A stretch of 64,000 bases of DNA from Diphasiastrum complanatum (lineage: Eukaryota; Streptophyta; Lycopodiopsida; Lycopodiales; Lycopodiaceae): assembly GCA_029204225.1 (NCBI GenBank), contig CM055096.1, positions 70,763,444 to 70,827,443 of the forward strand, written 5' to 3'. The notes below the pieces were generated by a model. That model saw only the letters and a list, made by a program, of their open reading frames with translations, ran no database searches and was not told where the DNA came from. A program made the translations under genes and the position numbers. This document shows, piece by piece, positions 47,430 to 58,604 of this stretch; within the stretch, counting starts at the first letter, position 1; each line of letters starts with the position of its first letter.

Positions 47430-48690
47430 CTGTTTCCGGATGTAGTACCATTGAGGTACCGAACAGCTCCATCGCGATAGATCACTCGTCTTCCAGTAGC
47501 TTTGGCGGTTTGGAATGCTTGACGTCTTTCTTCAACTTGTATATAGGTAAGGTCATCATCCATGAAGATCTTGGTGTCTTTCAACTTGGCTCTTTTCCGC
47601 AAGGTTTCGATACCTAAGTGACGTAAAGCGGAGGACCAAAGTAGTGGTGTCTTTTTTGGTGCGCCATGCTGTATCAAAACCTTCTACATTGTGTCCTAGG
47701 GTGGTACATAGAAATCTTTTTGCTTCTTCAATGGTGTTTTGGGTATCGACAATGCCTCGTACCCTAAGCCTTGGAATCTCGAAGTTTTTCTTCCGTAAGA
47801 GTAGCGGAAATGAACGATGAAAGAGGGGCAGACTTACTTCCGCCATCGGCTGTCCAAGGTGGGTTGGTACCTTTACCATTGGTGAGAGTAGAAGCCCATG
47901 TTCTGGTCGATTCTTTATGTTGGCTCAACTGCTGTTCCAGGTCTTGTAACTTCGTCATTGTCTCTGCTTGCGGCTGGGAAGCACACTTGTTATCCATTCC
48001 TGTCCGAAGTTGTTGGTTCTCTGTGCGTAGATGTATGATTTCCAGTTTCAAGGTTTGTACATCTGCTTTCAGCTCTTTCAATTGGTAGGCTAAAAATTTT
48101 TCGAAGGATTTGGAGGTCGTGTAATCTGCGTGGGATAGAAAGGGGGTGTCCGGGGCAGCATTGGCAGGGATGGGAGTGGAAGGGACAGGGGATGAAGGAG
48201 GGGGGCCGGAGTGGGAAGCGAGGAGAGGGGGGGGGGGGCTGTTAGTGTGTGGCGAGGGAAGGGGCGCCTGCTGCACAGCAGTATGGGGAAGCTCTTGAAC
48301 AGTAGAGAGGGCAGCAGCAGGGGCGGAGGAGGTAGAATGGAGGGTGGCAACCGGTGGGGCGGGGACTGCAGGTGCGGAGGCAGTGGGTGGGGCGGAGGCA
48401 GCAGGGGAGATATCAGGTGTGGCGGGGACCGCAGGTGTGGAGGCATTGGGTGGGGCGGAGGCAGCAGGTGGGGTGGAGGGGGAGAGCTGGAGGGCGACAA
48501 CAGGTGGAACAGGTGGGGCAAAAGCAGGGGGGAGGGCGGTAGCAGGTGGAGCGGGTGCAGCAGGTGGAGCGGGTGGGGCAGGGGTAGGGTGGAGGGCAGC
48601 AGCAGGTGGAGCGCAGGATGAGGTAGGAGGAGATGGAGGGGGGCGGGGGGGGTTGGGGGAGCAAGGGCTCCCCCTGGTTTTACAGGCCAT
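47430..48690 (-). pseudogene. LINE ORF1 (Pro-rich, coiled-coil RNA-binding protein), frameshifted
   Basis: The ATG at 48690 (MACKTRGSPCSPNPPRPPPS) leads a long Pro/Ala/Ser-rich region of about 180 residues. A Leu/Glu/Lys-rich helix follows (FEKFLAYQLKELKADVQTLK; LEIIHLRTENQQLRTGM), a probable trimeric coiled coil as in L1 ORF1. A frame change near 47770-47880 leads to PRLRVRGIVDTQNTIEEAKR (RRM-like region). A further change near 47620-47670 leads to FMDDDLTYIQVEERRQAFQT and GRRVIYRDGAVRYLNGTT, resembling the L1 ORF1 C-terminal domain. ORF1 proteins bind the element RNA in cytoplasmic particles. The long Pro-rich frame on the same strand at 48090-48854 is an alternative reading of this region. 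Confidence 0.7.
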
Positions 48691-48754
48691 GGAGGAGGGC
48701 GCTGATGGAGGAGCGGTGGAGGAGGGCGGACTAGGAGGGGAGGATCACCATCGC

Positions 48755-48757
<3 letters not shown>

Positions 48758-48807
<50 letters not shown>
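48758..48807. repeat. (GA)n microsatellite at the LINE 5' end
   Basis: A pure GA run of about 25 units directly adjoining the LINE 5' terminus. Together with 44405-44490 it indicates insertion within one array. Confidence 0.96.
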
Positions 48808-48808
<1 letters not shown>

Positions 48809-49099
48809 AGCACATCTGCATCTCATTCATAACATATGCATCATGTTCAACCATTTAACATAACAAGCTAAACCCGACACCCTAACAAATGGAACAGTTA
48901 ACATAACACCTTAAACCCTAACAAATCATCCTAGACCCACAGCCATAACCATCAAAACAAGCCACAACCATAATCATCATAACCACATCCATAAACATCA
49001 TCAACCCCACCCCATGTCCTCATTGTGTCGTAGGCATTGCACCACAGGTATGTGCAGATTCAACATCAAAGCTGCACTTGTGTAGCATACACTTAAACC
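48808..49099. other. AT/CA-rich stretch, nothing recognised
   Basis: Contains irregular aacc(c)ta-like and cataacca-like words (accctaacaaat, cataaccatca) without a regular unit. No gene. Confidence 0.5.
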
Positions 49100-49935
49100 C
49101 ACGTAGAATGTATTAATGGTCTAGGAATACAGTCCACTGGTTCGTGAAGCGGGTGCGAATTCAAGGGACTGAGCCTGGCTCGATTCGGATATCGTCCGGT
49201 CAAAATGGCCGTTCGACGGGATAGAAACGCAATTCGGCCAGCGGACAACCTCGATAGGAACCTGTCGGAACAGACAAGACGAGGAAAGGACCGACGAAGA
49301 ACCCAGAACGTTCGTCCGAAGTTCGACGTTGAACAGGGCTTCAAGGACACTTCGTGAGGGACGGGACCTGAAAACATTTGGAATCGACGAAATGGCCCAT
49401 GAATACAGTCCACGGATTCAGGTGTCGTTCGGTCAAAATGGCCCTTCGACAGGACAGAAACGCAATTAGGTCAAACGAAATGGACTAGTTTTGCAGCTTT
49501 CCGTCCGATGGTCCCGTTTCTCCAAACGGGATCCGTTTCAGGTGTCTACCGTTTCGGCAAGCGGACAACCTCGATAGGAATCTGTGGGAGCAGACGGGAC
49601 GAGGACCGGACGGTCGGCAAGCTCAGTACGTCCTTCCGAAGTTCGACGTCAAATAGGGATTTGGGGACACTTTGCCGGGATGGGACCTGAAAACATTCGG
49701 AATTGACAAAATGGTCCGGGAATACAATCCAACCGTTCGTGATCCCGATACGATCTCAAGGGACCGAGCCTGGCTCGATTCGGGTGTCATTTGGTCAAAA
49801 TGGCCCTTCGACGGGACGAGGAATGGACGGACGGCCTGTAGTGAATGAAACAGTTTTGCATAAGTAATTAGTAAGCTGTTGAAGTTCATCCGAGGGGAAA
49901 CCGATCACATCATACAAGACACAGTACTGTGTAGA
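49100..49935. repeat. Imperfect ~300-bp repeat array, left block
   Basis: Similar units begin near 49103, 49395 and 49710. Shared blocks include gaatacagtccac, gagcctggctcgattcgg, ggtcaaaatggcc, cgacgggacagaaacgcaat, gcggacaacctcgatagga and ccgaagttcgacgt. Units differ by deletions. The last part (49840-49935) carries agttttgcataagtaattag and gttgaagttcatccgagggg. The same words recur at 51735-52335. No reliable ORF: frames translate differently in each unit. Confidence 0.8.
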
Positions 49936-49988
49936 ACCGTGAGGACAGAGGTAGCTATACCTCTTGCAGGATGGTCGGTCATGTGGTC

Positions 49989-51354
49989 CCCTGTAGTGAA
50001 TGGCGTAGTTCTGCTAACCATTCACTCTTCTGTTGTCCATTAACTTCTGGAGTTCAAAATTGTGAACGACAGTTTTTCCATAGTTGTTTTCATCAAGCCA
50101 TGGAATTGAGTACGCACACCACACAAGCCCATCAAAACGCGCAAAAGTGTGGACCTATCGTATGCTTTAGGGCCAACGACTAGCAAACAAACGGCGAAAA
50201 GAAGGACATCAAATACACTGTTGAGCAAGATTCTTCTGATGATGAAGAGTACAAGCCTTCAGTTAGCCAGGAAGAAAGTTCGATCTCTTCCATAACTGGC
50301 GAGTGCGACAGACGTACTGAAGCTGTTTGGTTACCGACGAGGATGGTGTAAATGAAAGTCAATTGCAATCAATACAGAGTTTGAAAGGCAATTGTGTTGG
50401 CTTTATACTGTTTTATGATTTAGGTTTTGGCTTCACTGCCCATTTCCTGAACTCAGAAACCCAACGAAGCAGTATATATCAGGCAATGTTCACTACCCTT
50501 TCATCTGGATATTTGGCCAGGAAGCCTTGCAAGAAAGCAATGGCCAAAAGGTCCTTCCAGGGCATGCAAACGAAAGGAGTGGTTGTGTCGCCCTTACGTA
50601 CTCCCGGATTTTACCACGCCATTAATTGCTCCGTTTTCGACTCCACGTCAAACGTTTTTTGGTGAGCCTTCAAAGACTGTACCCACTAGTTTTTGATCAG
50701 TGGATCAGAAACCACTGGGTGCTGTCTTTGGAGGCTCACCATCAATGGAGTCGAAAACGGAGCAATTGGTGATGTGGCAAGATTCGGGAACACATACTGG
50801 CGTCAGAACTACTCCCATCATCTTCATGCACTGGAAAGACGTTTTTGACCATTGCTTTATTGCATAGCTTCTTGGTCAAACATCCAGATGAAAGGGTATT
50901 GATCATTGCCTAATCTATGCTGTTTCCTTGGGTGTCTGAGTTCAGGAAATGGGTATTGAAGCCCATAAAATTTCCTTTCAAACTGTGTTCTTAATGCAAA
51001 ACATGCTTTAACTAACTTTCACTCACACCGTCCCTGTCAGATACCAAGCAACTTCAATACTTTTGTCACACCTCAGACATATGGAAGAGCTGGAACTTTC
51101 TGTTTGGCGCACTGAAGGCTTGTACTCCTCATCATCATCAGAATCTTGCTCAACAGTATCTTTGGTATCTTCCTTCTGGTCGTTTGTTCCCCAAACCCTA
51201 AACCCCAAACCAAACAAAAGGCCAACATTTTAGCGCGTTTTGAGGTGTTTGTGTGGTGTGTGTCCCCGATTCCGTAGCGTGATGAAAACAACTGCAACAA
51301 AACTGCTGCTAATAGTGGTGAATGGTCGTCAGAACCGTGCCATTCACTACAGGG
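49989..51354. repeat. Long imperfect inverted repeat (~0.7 kb arms) with a duplicated gene fragment
   Basis: The left arm 49989-50699 and right arm 50702-51354 are diverged inverted copies meeting at 50700. Anchors include ccctgtagtgaatgg (49989, complement at 51340-51354), ccctttcatctggat (left 50498, complement right near 50890) and aattgctccgttttcgactcc (50624, complement 50746-50767). Both arms contain the same short coding-like block: left TVEQDSSDDEEYKPSVSQ, right (minus strand) TVEQDSDDDEEYKPSVRQ. The arms could fold into a long hairpin RNA. No transposase is present, so it may be a fold-back or Pack-type nonautonomous element, or an inverted duplication of a captured gene fragment. 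Confidence 0.85.
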
Positions 51355-51734
51355 AGTGAATGGTCACCAGAAGAGTGGATGGTCATCATAACTGTGCCGT
51401 TCACTATAGGGAACCAGAAGCCCTACTGGCTGGCCCGACGACGAGGGACCCTTTCCCGGACCATGGCCAGTTGTTCTGCAGTGACGTTAATTCCAATCTG
51501 CTACGTTTCCTCGCCCTCGCCAGCTGGGGCAGGGGGGAGCAGGTCTGAGGACCGTGAGGGCATGTAGCTGCAGCTCCGGTAGTCGCCCCATTATCTCTCG
51601 CCGGCTCTCGTGAATTCTGCTTCCTGCTTTCGTTCGTTGTGTCGGCGGACATCTACCAGGACATGCTCCGATTAGTTGCCCACGTGATGTTGTACCACCC
51701 CAAACCCTAAATCTATCTCATCACATAGGCCATG

Positions 51735-52335
51735 GTACTGTGTAGAATGCATCAATGGTTCGGGAACACAGTCCACAGGTTCGTGATCTCGATAGGAACC
51801 CAAGGGATCGAGCCTGGCTCGATTCGGGTATTGTTCGGTCAAAATGGCCCTTCGACTGGAGAGAAACGCAATTAGGTCAAGCAAAATGGACTAGTTTTGC
51901 AACTCTCCGTCCGACGGCCCCGTTTCTCCAAACGGGATCCGTTTCAGGTGCCGTCTGTTTCGGCCAGTGGACAACCTCGATATGAACCTGTGGGAACAAA
52001 CAGGACAAGGAAACGACCGACGGCCGGCCCGCAACGTCTGTCCGAAGTTCGACGTTAAACAGGGCTTCAGGGACACTTTGTCCGGTCGGGACCTGAATAC
52101 TGGGAGATGTTTGGGAGCCCCCCCTGTTGGTACGCAAAATTTCGACAGCGTGTTGTAGCGTGTTGAAGTAGTGCCATAAGTAATTAGTAAGCTGTTGAAG
52201 TTCATCCGGGGAGAAACCGATCTCATCAGGTCTTGTGGTTTTCTGTAGTGAATGACACAGTTTTGCATAAGTAATTAGTAAGTTGTTGAAGTTCATCCGA
52301 GGGGAAACCGATCTCATCATATAAGACATAGTAGT
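51735..52335. repeat. Imperfect ~300-bp repeat array, right block
   Basis: 51735-52110 repeats the words of 49100-49700 in the same orientation. 52180-52335 repeats the gcataagtaattagtaag and gttgaagttcatccg words twice. With the left block it brackets the palindrome as direct repeats, an arrangement expected of LTR-like or segmental ends, although no TG…CA boundary could be fixed. Confidence 0.75.
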
Positions 52336-52958
52336 GTGTCAGTCTTGTGGTTTCCTTTGAGCTTGTCACTCTTCTGGTGAGCGTTCAACTCTCCCAAATC
52401 CTCTGGTGAGCATTCACCTCTCCCAAATCCTCTGGTGAGCATTCACTTCTTTGAGACAGTCACTGATGCACCCTAAACCCCAAATCAGTAATATGTTTGC
52501 CATACAAACCATCATCTTCACTCAAAACCACTTTCAGGTCTTTCTTTGCCGCTTTTTGGAGCTTAGTTCCCAATGAAGGTTCATAATAATTTATGAACTG
52601 CTCATTACTCGTCGTTGTTTGGTAGTATCTCAGTTATGGGAGGCATGGGTAGTGGTTTGGTCTGTTGCAAATTTTTTTGGTACCGTTTTCCTATTTTTTA
52701 ATAGGAGGGGGCAGGTGGGTGCCAGACACCCTCTGATAACTAATTCCAGGGGAAAAACAGGGGCCATAAATTGCTTTTATTTTGCTTTTGGGATGGGGGA
52801 CAACGTGGGCAGGTAGGTGCCTGTATTTTTTTTTTTTCAAAAAATTGGACGCGTCCGGACGCAGACGCACCCCTGACGCGTCCACGTCCGTAGGCGGACG
52901 CGCGTCCGTGTCCACCGTCCGCTTCCTTAGATATATATATATATATATATGTATATAT
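52336..52958. other. Intronic stretch with acgcgtccg cluster and (TA)n
   Basis: 52370-52470 has three near-identical words (ctctggtgagcattcac…). 52690-52830 is G-rich sequence without a gene. 52845-52920 has acgcgtccg-type repeats like 40810-40930. A (TA)n run at 52930-52950 precedes the CATAG start of the next hAT. Confidence 0.6.
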
Positions 52959-55900
52959 CATAGGTCCCGCGGTACTGGGTACCGCGGATCCCGGTACCGC
53001 GGGACCGTACTGGTACCGCGGTACCATGATGGTACCGCGGTACCATAATATAATAATATAATTAATATTTAATATTTTTTAAAATTTTTTAAACCTAATC
53101 TACCCGCCCCCCTTGCTTCTTCTCTCCCAGTTTTTTTGCAGCCATCGTTGCCCTGCCTTCGCTACTGGTTTTGTTGCCTTGCCTTCCCTGCCTTGCGTCT
53201 GATTTGCGTCGCCCTTCGCCCACAGACCGCCCTGCCTTGCATCTGATTTGCAAGAACTTGCCTTCGCCCATTTTCAGCGTCTCTCACACAGTGTACCTTG
53301 CTGTTTTTTTTCCAGGGTTCCATCCTTGCAGCTTTGGCTTCATCTGCATTTTGTCCCTAGTTTTCTCCACCGCAATGGTGCAATCCGACCTTTCCGGTCT
53401 GTGGGACGAGGTAGACATTGTCAGGCGGGTTGCCGACAAGTCCAACAAGACCGGACAAAAGATCGTGCGCTGCCGATACTGTCTCGTCGAATTTGCTGCA
53501 TCCCTCACTCGCCTTAAAGGTCATCTACTCGGTGCACGCGCCAAAAATGGTGCCACCTTGAATGCTGCCCCTTGTGGCAGCATGACCGTCCCCGACAGGC
53601 AACGACTACTGGACACCTACGGGCCGCGACTCGTGGCGGGGGAGAACACCATTTCGGAGGGCATTCTCCGATTTTGCACCGCTCCTTATGTGGCTGACCC
53701 AGAGTTGCTGCCGCTTGGCTGGCACGCACGAGGAGAGGGAGTGCATCCTCGTCCAGTCCCTTTGCCCCTCACCCCCCTCAGACAGTTCCGCCTCACGCAC
53801 CCCCATCTGCTCAGATTCCGGTGGATCCCGTCCCATCGCGTCCGCCAGTTGCCACTGTGGTTCCACCTCCACGTCCTGTTGCTCGCACGCCCCCGGTTTA
53901 CGACTTTCTCATGGACTCTCCGCCACCCGAGCAGGCCCAGGATGCTATTGCTGAGGCCTTCGAGGATGTGGAAGAGATCCCTTCTTCCTTCCCTTCCCAT
54001 CCGGATGACCTCCTCAGCCAGCAGTTTTTGTACCCCATGCCAGATGTTGCCCCTCCACCAGTGCACCCCACCTATGCTGCTGCACCCATCCCTGCCAGTG
54101 CATCCCACTCTCCCCATTCCACGTCTACAGCCGATGCATCCACCAGTGCCCAGCCTGTCGCGTCATCGTCCATTCCCGTCACGGTTGGTGCACCGTGTTG
54201 GAGGTCCACCACCCGTCGCCCACCAGGTAGAGCCCTTGTGCAGCAGACCATTCGTGGCGCGCATCAGCCACACATGGACAGAGAGGCCACACAGGCCGTG
54301 GCCAGTTTGATTTACGAGCTGAACCTACCTTTTGCCATCACCGATTCTGAGCCCTTCAGAAGGGCATTCCGCCTTGCACAGTCTGTCAGCCCTGGCTGGA
54401 GAGTCCCTGGTTCGGAGGTTGTCCGCACACACATGCTGAGAGATAGGGTTGAGTCCTTGTCTAGAGAGATGGAGCCTCTACGCCGCCACTGGGCCACATA
54501 TGGATGTAGTATCATGTCCGATGGCTGGACTGATGTTAGGAGAAGGCCGATCCTCAACATCTTGGTCTCCAGCTGCATGGGTACACAGTTTTTGAGAGCC
54601 GTGGATTGCAGTAGGGGGGGGGAGAGTCATATCTGCAGATTTCATGTACGATGTCATTAGGTCTTCCATACTGTCCATAGGCCCCCACCCCAGCATGTCG
54701 TTACGGTGGTGACGGACAATGCCACCAACAATGTTCAGATGGGTGTCCTACTAGAGGCCGAGTTCCCTCACATCGTCCATACCCCCTGTGCGACGCACGA
54801 CATAGACCTTCTCATGGGGGACATAGGTGCACTTCCCTGGGTTAGAGCCATCGTCTGTGAGGCCCTCTTCCTGGTGACTTTTGTCACCAGAAAGAGGCGT
54901 GTTCTTGCCATGTTCCGGGTGTTCAGCCATCTGGACCTCCGTACGCCAGCCCCCATACGCTTTGCATTTGACTTGGTGGTCATCGACCGTCTGATCAGGT
55001 GTAGGGCGCAGCTTCTACAGATGGTTGCCAATGATCTTTGGCGTGCCAGTACATTTCAGCACACTGAGGATGGGGAGCACTTTTCTTCCACGGTGAGGGG
55101 AGACCAGTTCTGGAGGGATGCACAGACATTGTCAGGACTGCTTCGACCACTCTACATTGTGCTCCGCATGGCTGACAACGAGGGGTCGACACTTGGACTT
55201 GTATATGAGCTCATGGACCGGATTGGACAGTTCCTGCAGCTGCCCATCTTGCAGCCAGAGAGGTAAGCAGTATAGTAATGTAATTGGCCTTTATCTTTTT
55301 AGTAACTGCTAGTTTGTTTTTCTGTTAGTGTTAAGTTTTTTTCGTAATGCCCTAAACCACATGCCTCTCACCTGTAGGATGACAGAGCTGAAGTTCATAT
55401 GGGAGACGCGGTGGAACTACTTCCACAGGAGTATCCACAGCGTTGCACACATGCTGCTCTTCCTCTCTCCGACACATATCGTAGACAGGGAGCTCGAGGC
55501 CGATTGGCTTCAGTACATTCACTGTGTGGGTCCACACAGAGGTTTGGATCCTATCAGGCTCATGGAGGAGCTCGCTGCATTTCGTTTCGGCATGGGCACG
55601 TTCGGCCACCCGGCTGCTCAGGATCCAGAGAGGAGGCAGCTTCCCATTACCTGGTGGACCATGTTCGGTAGCACCTATCCATCCATACAGCGTCTTGCAC
55701 TGCGTGTCCTTTCTCAGGTATGCATTTCATTTCATCCTCCATTGATGTGTTTCGTTGACCTTCCACCCGTGCACATGTGTTGAAGCATTTCATTGCACGT
55801 ACCACAATACTGCGCTGCCTCCGTGTGTGAGCGTAATTGGAGCACATGGGCACTGATTCACACGAGGAGAAGAAACTGGTTGTCAGTGAGTCAGTTGGAG

Positions 55901-56212
55901 CGGTTGGTGTTCTGTAGCACCAACGCACGTCTCTCTAGGAGACTTCCGACCATTACGAGCGCATTGCAGGTGATTAGCTATTCTCCCATAGCATGTTGGT
56001 TGACTCCTAGTACGTTGGTTTCATTTCTTCATAAAGTTGTCTCTCTGACATGCAAATTTTAAACCTTGCAGACGAAGATATCTGATTTGGAGCGCCAGGT
56101 TGACTTGCCTACGGACAGTACCCATCCCATGCCTGCAGATGACCTGGGAACACAGTTGATGGCAGAGAGAGAGAGGGAGCTTGCCGAGATGAGAGAGAGA
56201 GAGAGCTTGGGC
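52959..56212 (+). mobile_element. hAT DNA transposon E, 3' truncated
   Basis: It begins CATAGGTCCCGCGG right after (TA)n, with gtatatat before it. Terminal ggtaccgcgg repeats at 52965-53045 match hAT F (40160-40225). The gene follows from 53375. Similarity to the related copy F ends near 56212 inside the charged region after the dimerisation domain, so the C-terminal tail and right terminus are missing. Confidence 0.82.
53375..56212 (+). pseudogene. hAT transposase E, frameshifted
   Basis: The ATG at 53375 (MVQSDLSGLWDEVD) leads a BED-like zinc finger (IVRCRYCLVEFAASLTRLKG; HLLGARAKNG). A frameshift near 53700-53820 is followed by a Pro/Ser-rich linker and AVASLIYELNLPFAITDSEP. DUF659 begins YGCSIMSDGWTDVRRRPILN. 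A G-run near 54615 shifts the frame; then VVTDNATNNVQMGVLLEAEF, TPCATHDIDLLMGDIGALPW and LRPLYIVLRMADNEGSTLGL. After an intron (about 55263-55377) come KFIWETRWNYFHRSIHSVAH and ITWWTMFGSTYPSIQRLALR. Another intron precedes YCAASVCERNWSTWALIHTR (dimerisation). The order matches hAT D, but E lacks the intron that D has before VVTDNA. Confidence 0.82.
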
Positions 56213-56829
56213 CAACCTTCACCAGCCTCTCTTTGGACTGAGCAGATATCAACCTCTTCAAAAATCCGATTTTTCAGAGGTTTAAAACCCATATCTGTGA
56301 ACCAAGGAAAAGGGAAAGAGTTACTATAAATTTTACAGTTCTAAACTCTTTCAACCGTCAGCAATCGCAAACCAAAAAAGGTTTCACAGGGTCTCAACTG
56401 CATGCATCACTTTTCTCTATTCCAAATCTGCTTTTCTAGAGAATCTACAATTTACAAATCCATTCCATGGTTTCAGTTTCCAGTTTGCATAAAATACAAG
56501 AGGATTAGTCATATAAAACCTTAATTCCTCACATGCTACCAAAAAAATTCAAGATTTCCAGTAGCAATCAGTTTAGTTATGTAGGATAAATCGATTCCAT
56601 GTCAATCTATCAATAAACCTCTTGCTGCCCAATCTGAATCAAACTGTCCAAACCATTATGGACTCATGCAAATTGCTCAGTCCAAAGCTTAGAGCTGATA
56701 ATAGTGACTAGTGACCACTGACTAGTCTCAGGTCTGATATGGATAATGGTAGCTACTAGCTAGGTAGAGTCTAGACCATAGGACCGTAGATTGTAATTTT
56801 GTTTCAAAGTTGAAAGTTGAAGTTCAAAC
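56213..56829. other. Intronic stretch, nothing recognised
   Basis: AT-rich, no ORF or repeat boundary that I can identify between the truncated hAT E and the CATAG end at 56830. Confidence 0.55.
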
Positions 56830-58604
56830 CATAGTTGCCCAGATATGTGTTTCTAGAGAAAAACATTTCTAGAAACGCGTTTCTGGACTACAGTTAACTT
56901 CAGGAATCAGAAACTAGAATCCATAATATATCATGATTCATAACATAATAGTAAATACATATGCCAGGTGCCTCATGAGTGCGGGCACCAATGTAATGCC
57001 ACATGCGACATGTCTGATGATAAATCATGATGTGTAAACAGCTCAAGAGTCAATGCTCATCTAGTCACTAGTGACATCTACAATCTACAATGTACAATGA
57101 GCACTCTAAGCTCTCCTACGCCTGAGTCTCCTCCTACTCGTTGGTGCTGTGGAGCCTACTGTGGTCTCTCGAGTGGCAGCTGTGAAATCCTCATCGGAGG
57201 CAGAGGTATGATGCCCCTCATCCTCATCCCCACTCTCCTCGGACTCCTCATCCATATACTCCTCCTCTGAGGACTCTGACCTTGGTGATGCCTCAGACTC
57301 AAACTCGTCGTCAGGGCTGTGAGCACGACAAGTCAGATTCCAAAAGCATGCAACGTCAAGTTGTCAACTTTGATAGCAAGTAGTAACTAATAACTTCTAA
57401 GTTCTAAGAGCCTAGAGGCTAGAGCTAAATCCTAATTTCACTCTGCATGGCCTCCTCATGGAGGAATGCGTACACGTCCTCCTCTGCCTGCTGGTCTCTC
57501 GGTGGCAACTCTGGAACCTTTGCCACATCGATTAGATCGGGATTAACCTACGCACATGTCACAATGCACATTGAAATCAAGACAAAATTTGGAGGGCCGA
57601 CAAAATTTAAAATTTAGCTATAGTCTACTATGATCTATTTAGTATCTACTAACTGGCATCACGTGTTAGAAATTATAATTTATGGCTTACAAGTTACCTG
57701 GATAGGCTCTATGGTGGTCTGGAGTCTACCCAAAAGTCTCAGGTTGGCGTGTACGTACACAAACCTCTCCAACTGTGCAGAGGAGAGTCGATTCCTCTTC
57801 TTCGTGCGAATCTGGGAATGGACACTCCAGTTTCTCTCACAAGCGACTGTAGTGCAGTCCTGTGAGAGAATCCTGATGGCAAGGCGACGCAATTTGGGGA
57901 CATCAACCCCAAACTTTGACCACCATGACACGGGACGCAGCTGGCGGCTGCTGGCCTGAATCACAATTCAAGGGGCAGTTAGTACTAGCAACTTGCAACC
58001 AAGTTCCAACAATATGATTAGTAATTGTGCAGTAAACTGTGAAGTTTCAAGTTTAAACTGTAATGGACCATGGTCAGTTTATTACCGTCTCTCAAAAGCG
58101 CCGGGCCAGTGGAGAACTCCAAGGTCTCCTGCCTGAAAATCTGGAGCTCATCCAGTAGGTTAGCCTACTCGTGTACATCAGGATAAACTCGGGAGATATA
58201 GGCATTCCAGCCATCCCTGAGCTCCCTATCTGTGTACTGCTCCTCACTCGTCCAAAGTGGATGGAGTATGTGGGCCATGGCATGCAGGGGCTTATGAAAC
58301 CACTTCCACTCCCACCCGCTCAACCAAAGGAGCCGGACCTCTGCAAGCTTGTAAGAATCAAGATTGAAGACAGATTAATAATTATAGTACATACTACATA
58401 TTGATACTGCATTTGAAATTTGAATCTTGATTCTATCATGAATTTTGAATCATAACTGATTTAACGATGATTCAAATTTCAAACATTAGTTACAACTTAG
58501 AAGTTTCAAGTTAGTAACAACTAGTTACTAGTAACTACTAACTAGTAAGGCTTAAGTAATAAGCATCAACGATATACCTCTCTGGGCTAATGGTCGTGCA
58601 AAGG
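56830..58604 (-). mobile_element. hAT DNA transposon C, truncated by a LINE
   Basis: The left end CATAGTTGCCCAG with sub-terminal aaacgcgtttct matches the MITEs at 24336 and 10464, making this a candidate autonomous relative of those MITEs. The minus-strand gene runs to about 58604, where LINE reverse-transcriptase sequence begins. The N-terminal half and right terminus are missing, so no target duplication can be tested. Confidence 0.7.
57110..58604 (-). pseudogene. hAT transposase C, C-terminal half
   Basis: From the 5' side: a short piece at 58604-58575 similar to the hAT B exon start. Then 58350-58090: WKWFHKPLHAMAHILHPLW, ELRDGWNAYISRVYPDVHE, LLDELQIFRQETLEF, with one stop. The dimerisation domain lies at 57955-57720 (RPVSWWSKFGVDVPKLRRLA; ILSQDCTTVACERNWSVHSQ; RLSSAQLERFVYVHANLRLL). 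Another small exon is at 57550-57435. The acidic tail with a terminal basic patch is at 57330-57110 (SESSEEEYMDEESEESGDED; RRRLRRRRA). The intervening introns have plausible borders. Confidence 0.75.

Larger units (their letters stand above)
44491..48757 (-). mobile_element. Full-length LINE bounded on both sides by (GA)n/(TC)n
   Basis: In sense direction (minus strand) the order is (TC)n, about 65 bp of leader, ORF1, endonuclease, reverse transcriptase, about 90 bp of 3' region with a stem-loop, ttaataaagctttcttcttc, then (TC)n. There is no poly(A) tail: the sequence passes from aataaag straight into the TC array. The presence of the 5' leader and ORF1 argues for a full-length copy. It lies in the SLP intron, antisense to SLP. 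Coding lesions: frameshifts in ORF1 and between endonuclease and RT, one stop in RT, and a substituted endonuclease Asp. Confidence 0.9.

Noticed and set aside
48090-48854. 254-codon Pro/Leu-rich ORF
   Set aside because: Alternative frame over the Pro-rich LINE ORF1 and the (TC)n array; the 48690 frame leads into the coiled coil and is preferred.
49100-49935. CRISPR-like or simple satellite array
   Set aside because: Units are long, unequal and without spacers; the context is a plant intron.
53171-53374. N-terminal extension of hAT E upstream of MVQSDL
   Set aside because: Low-complexity Leu/Pro frame in the 5' untranslated region; the ATG at 53375 matches the start in copy F.
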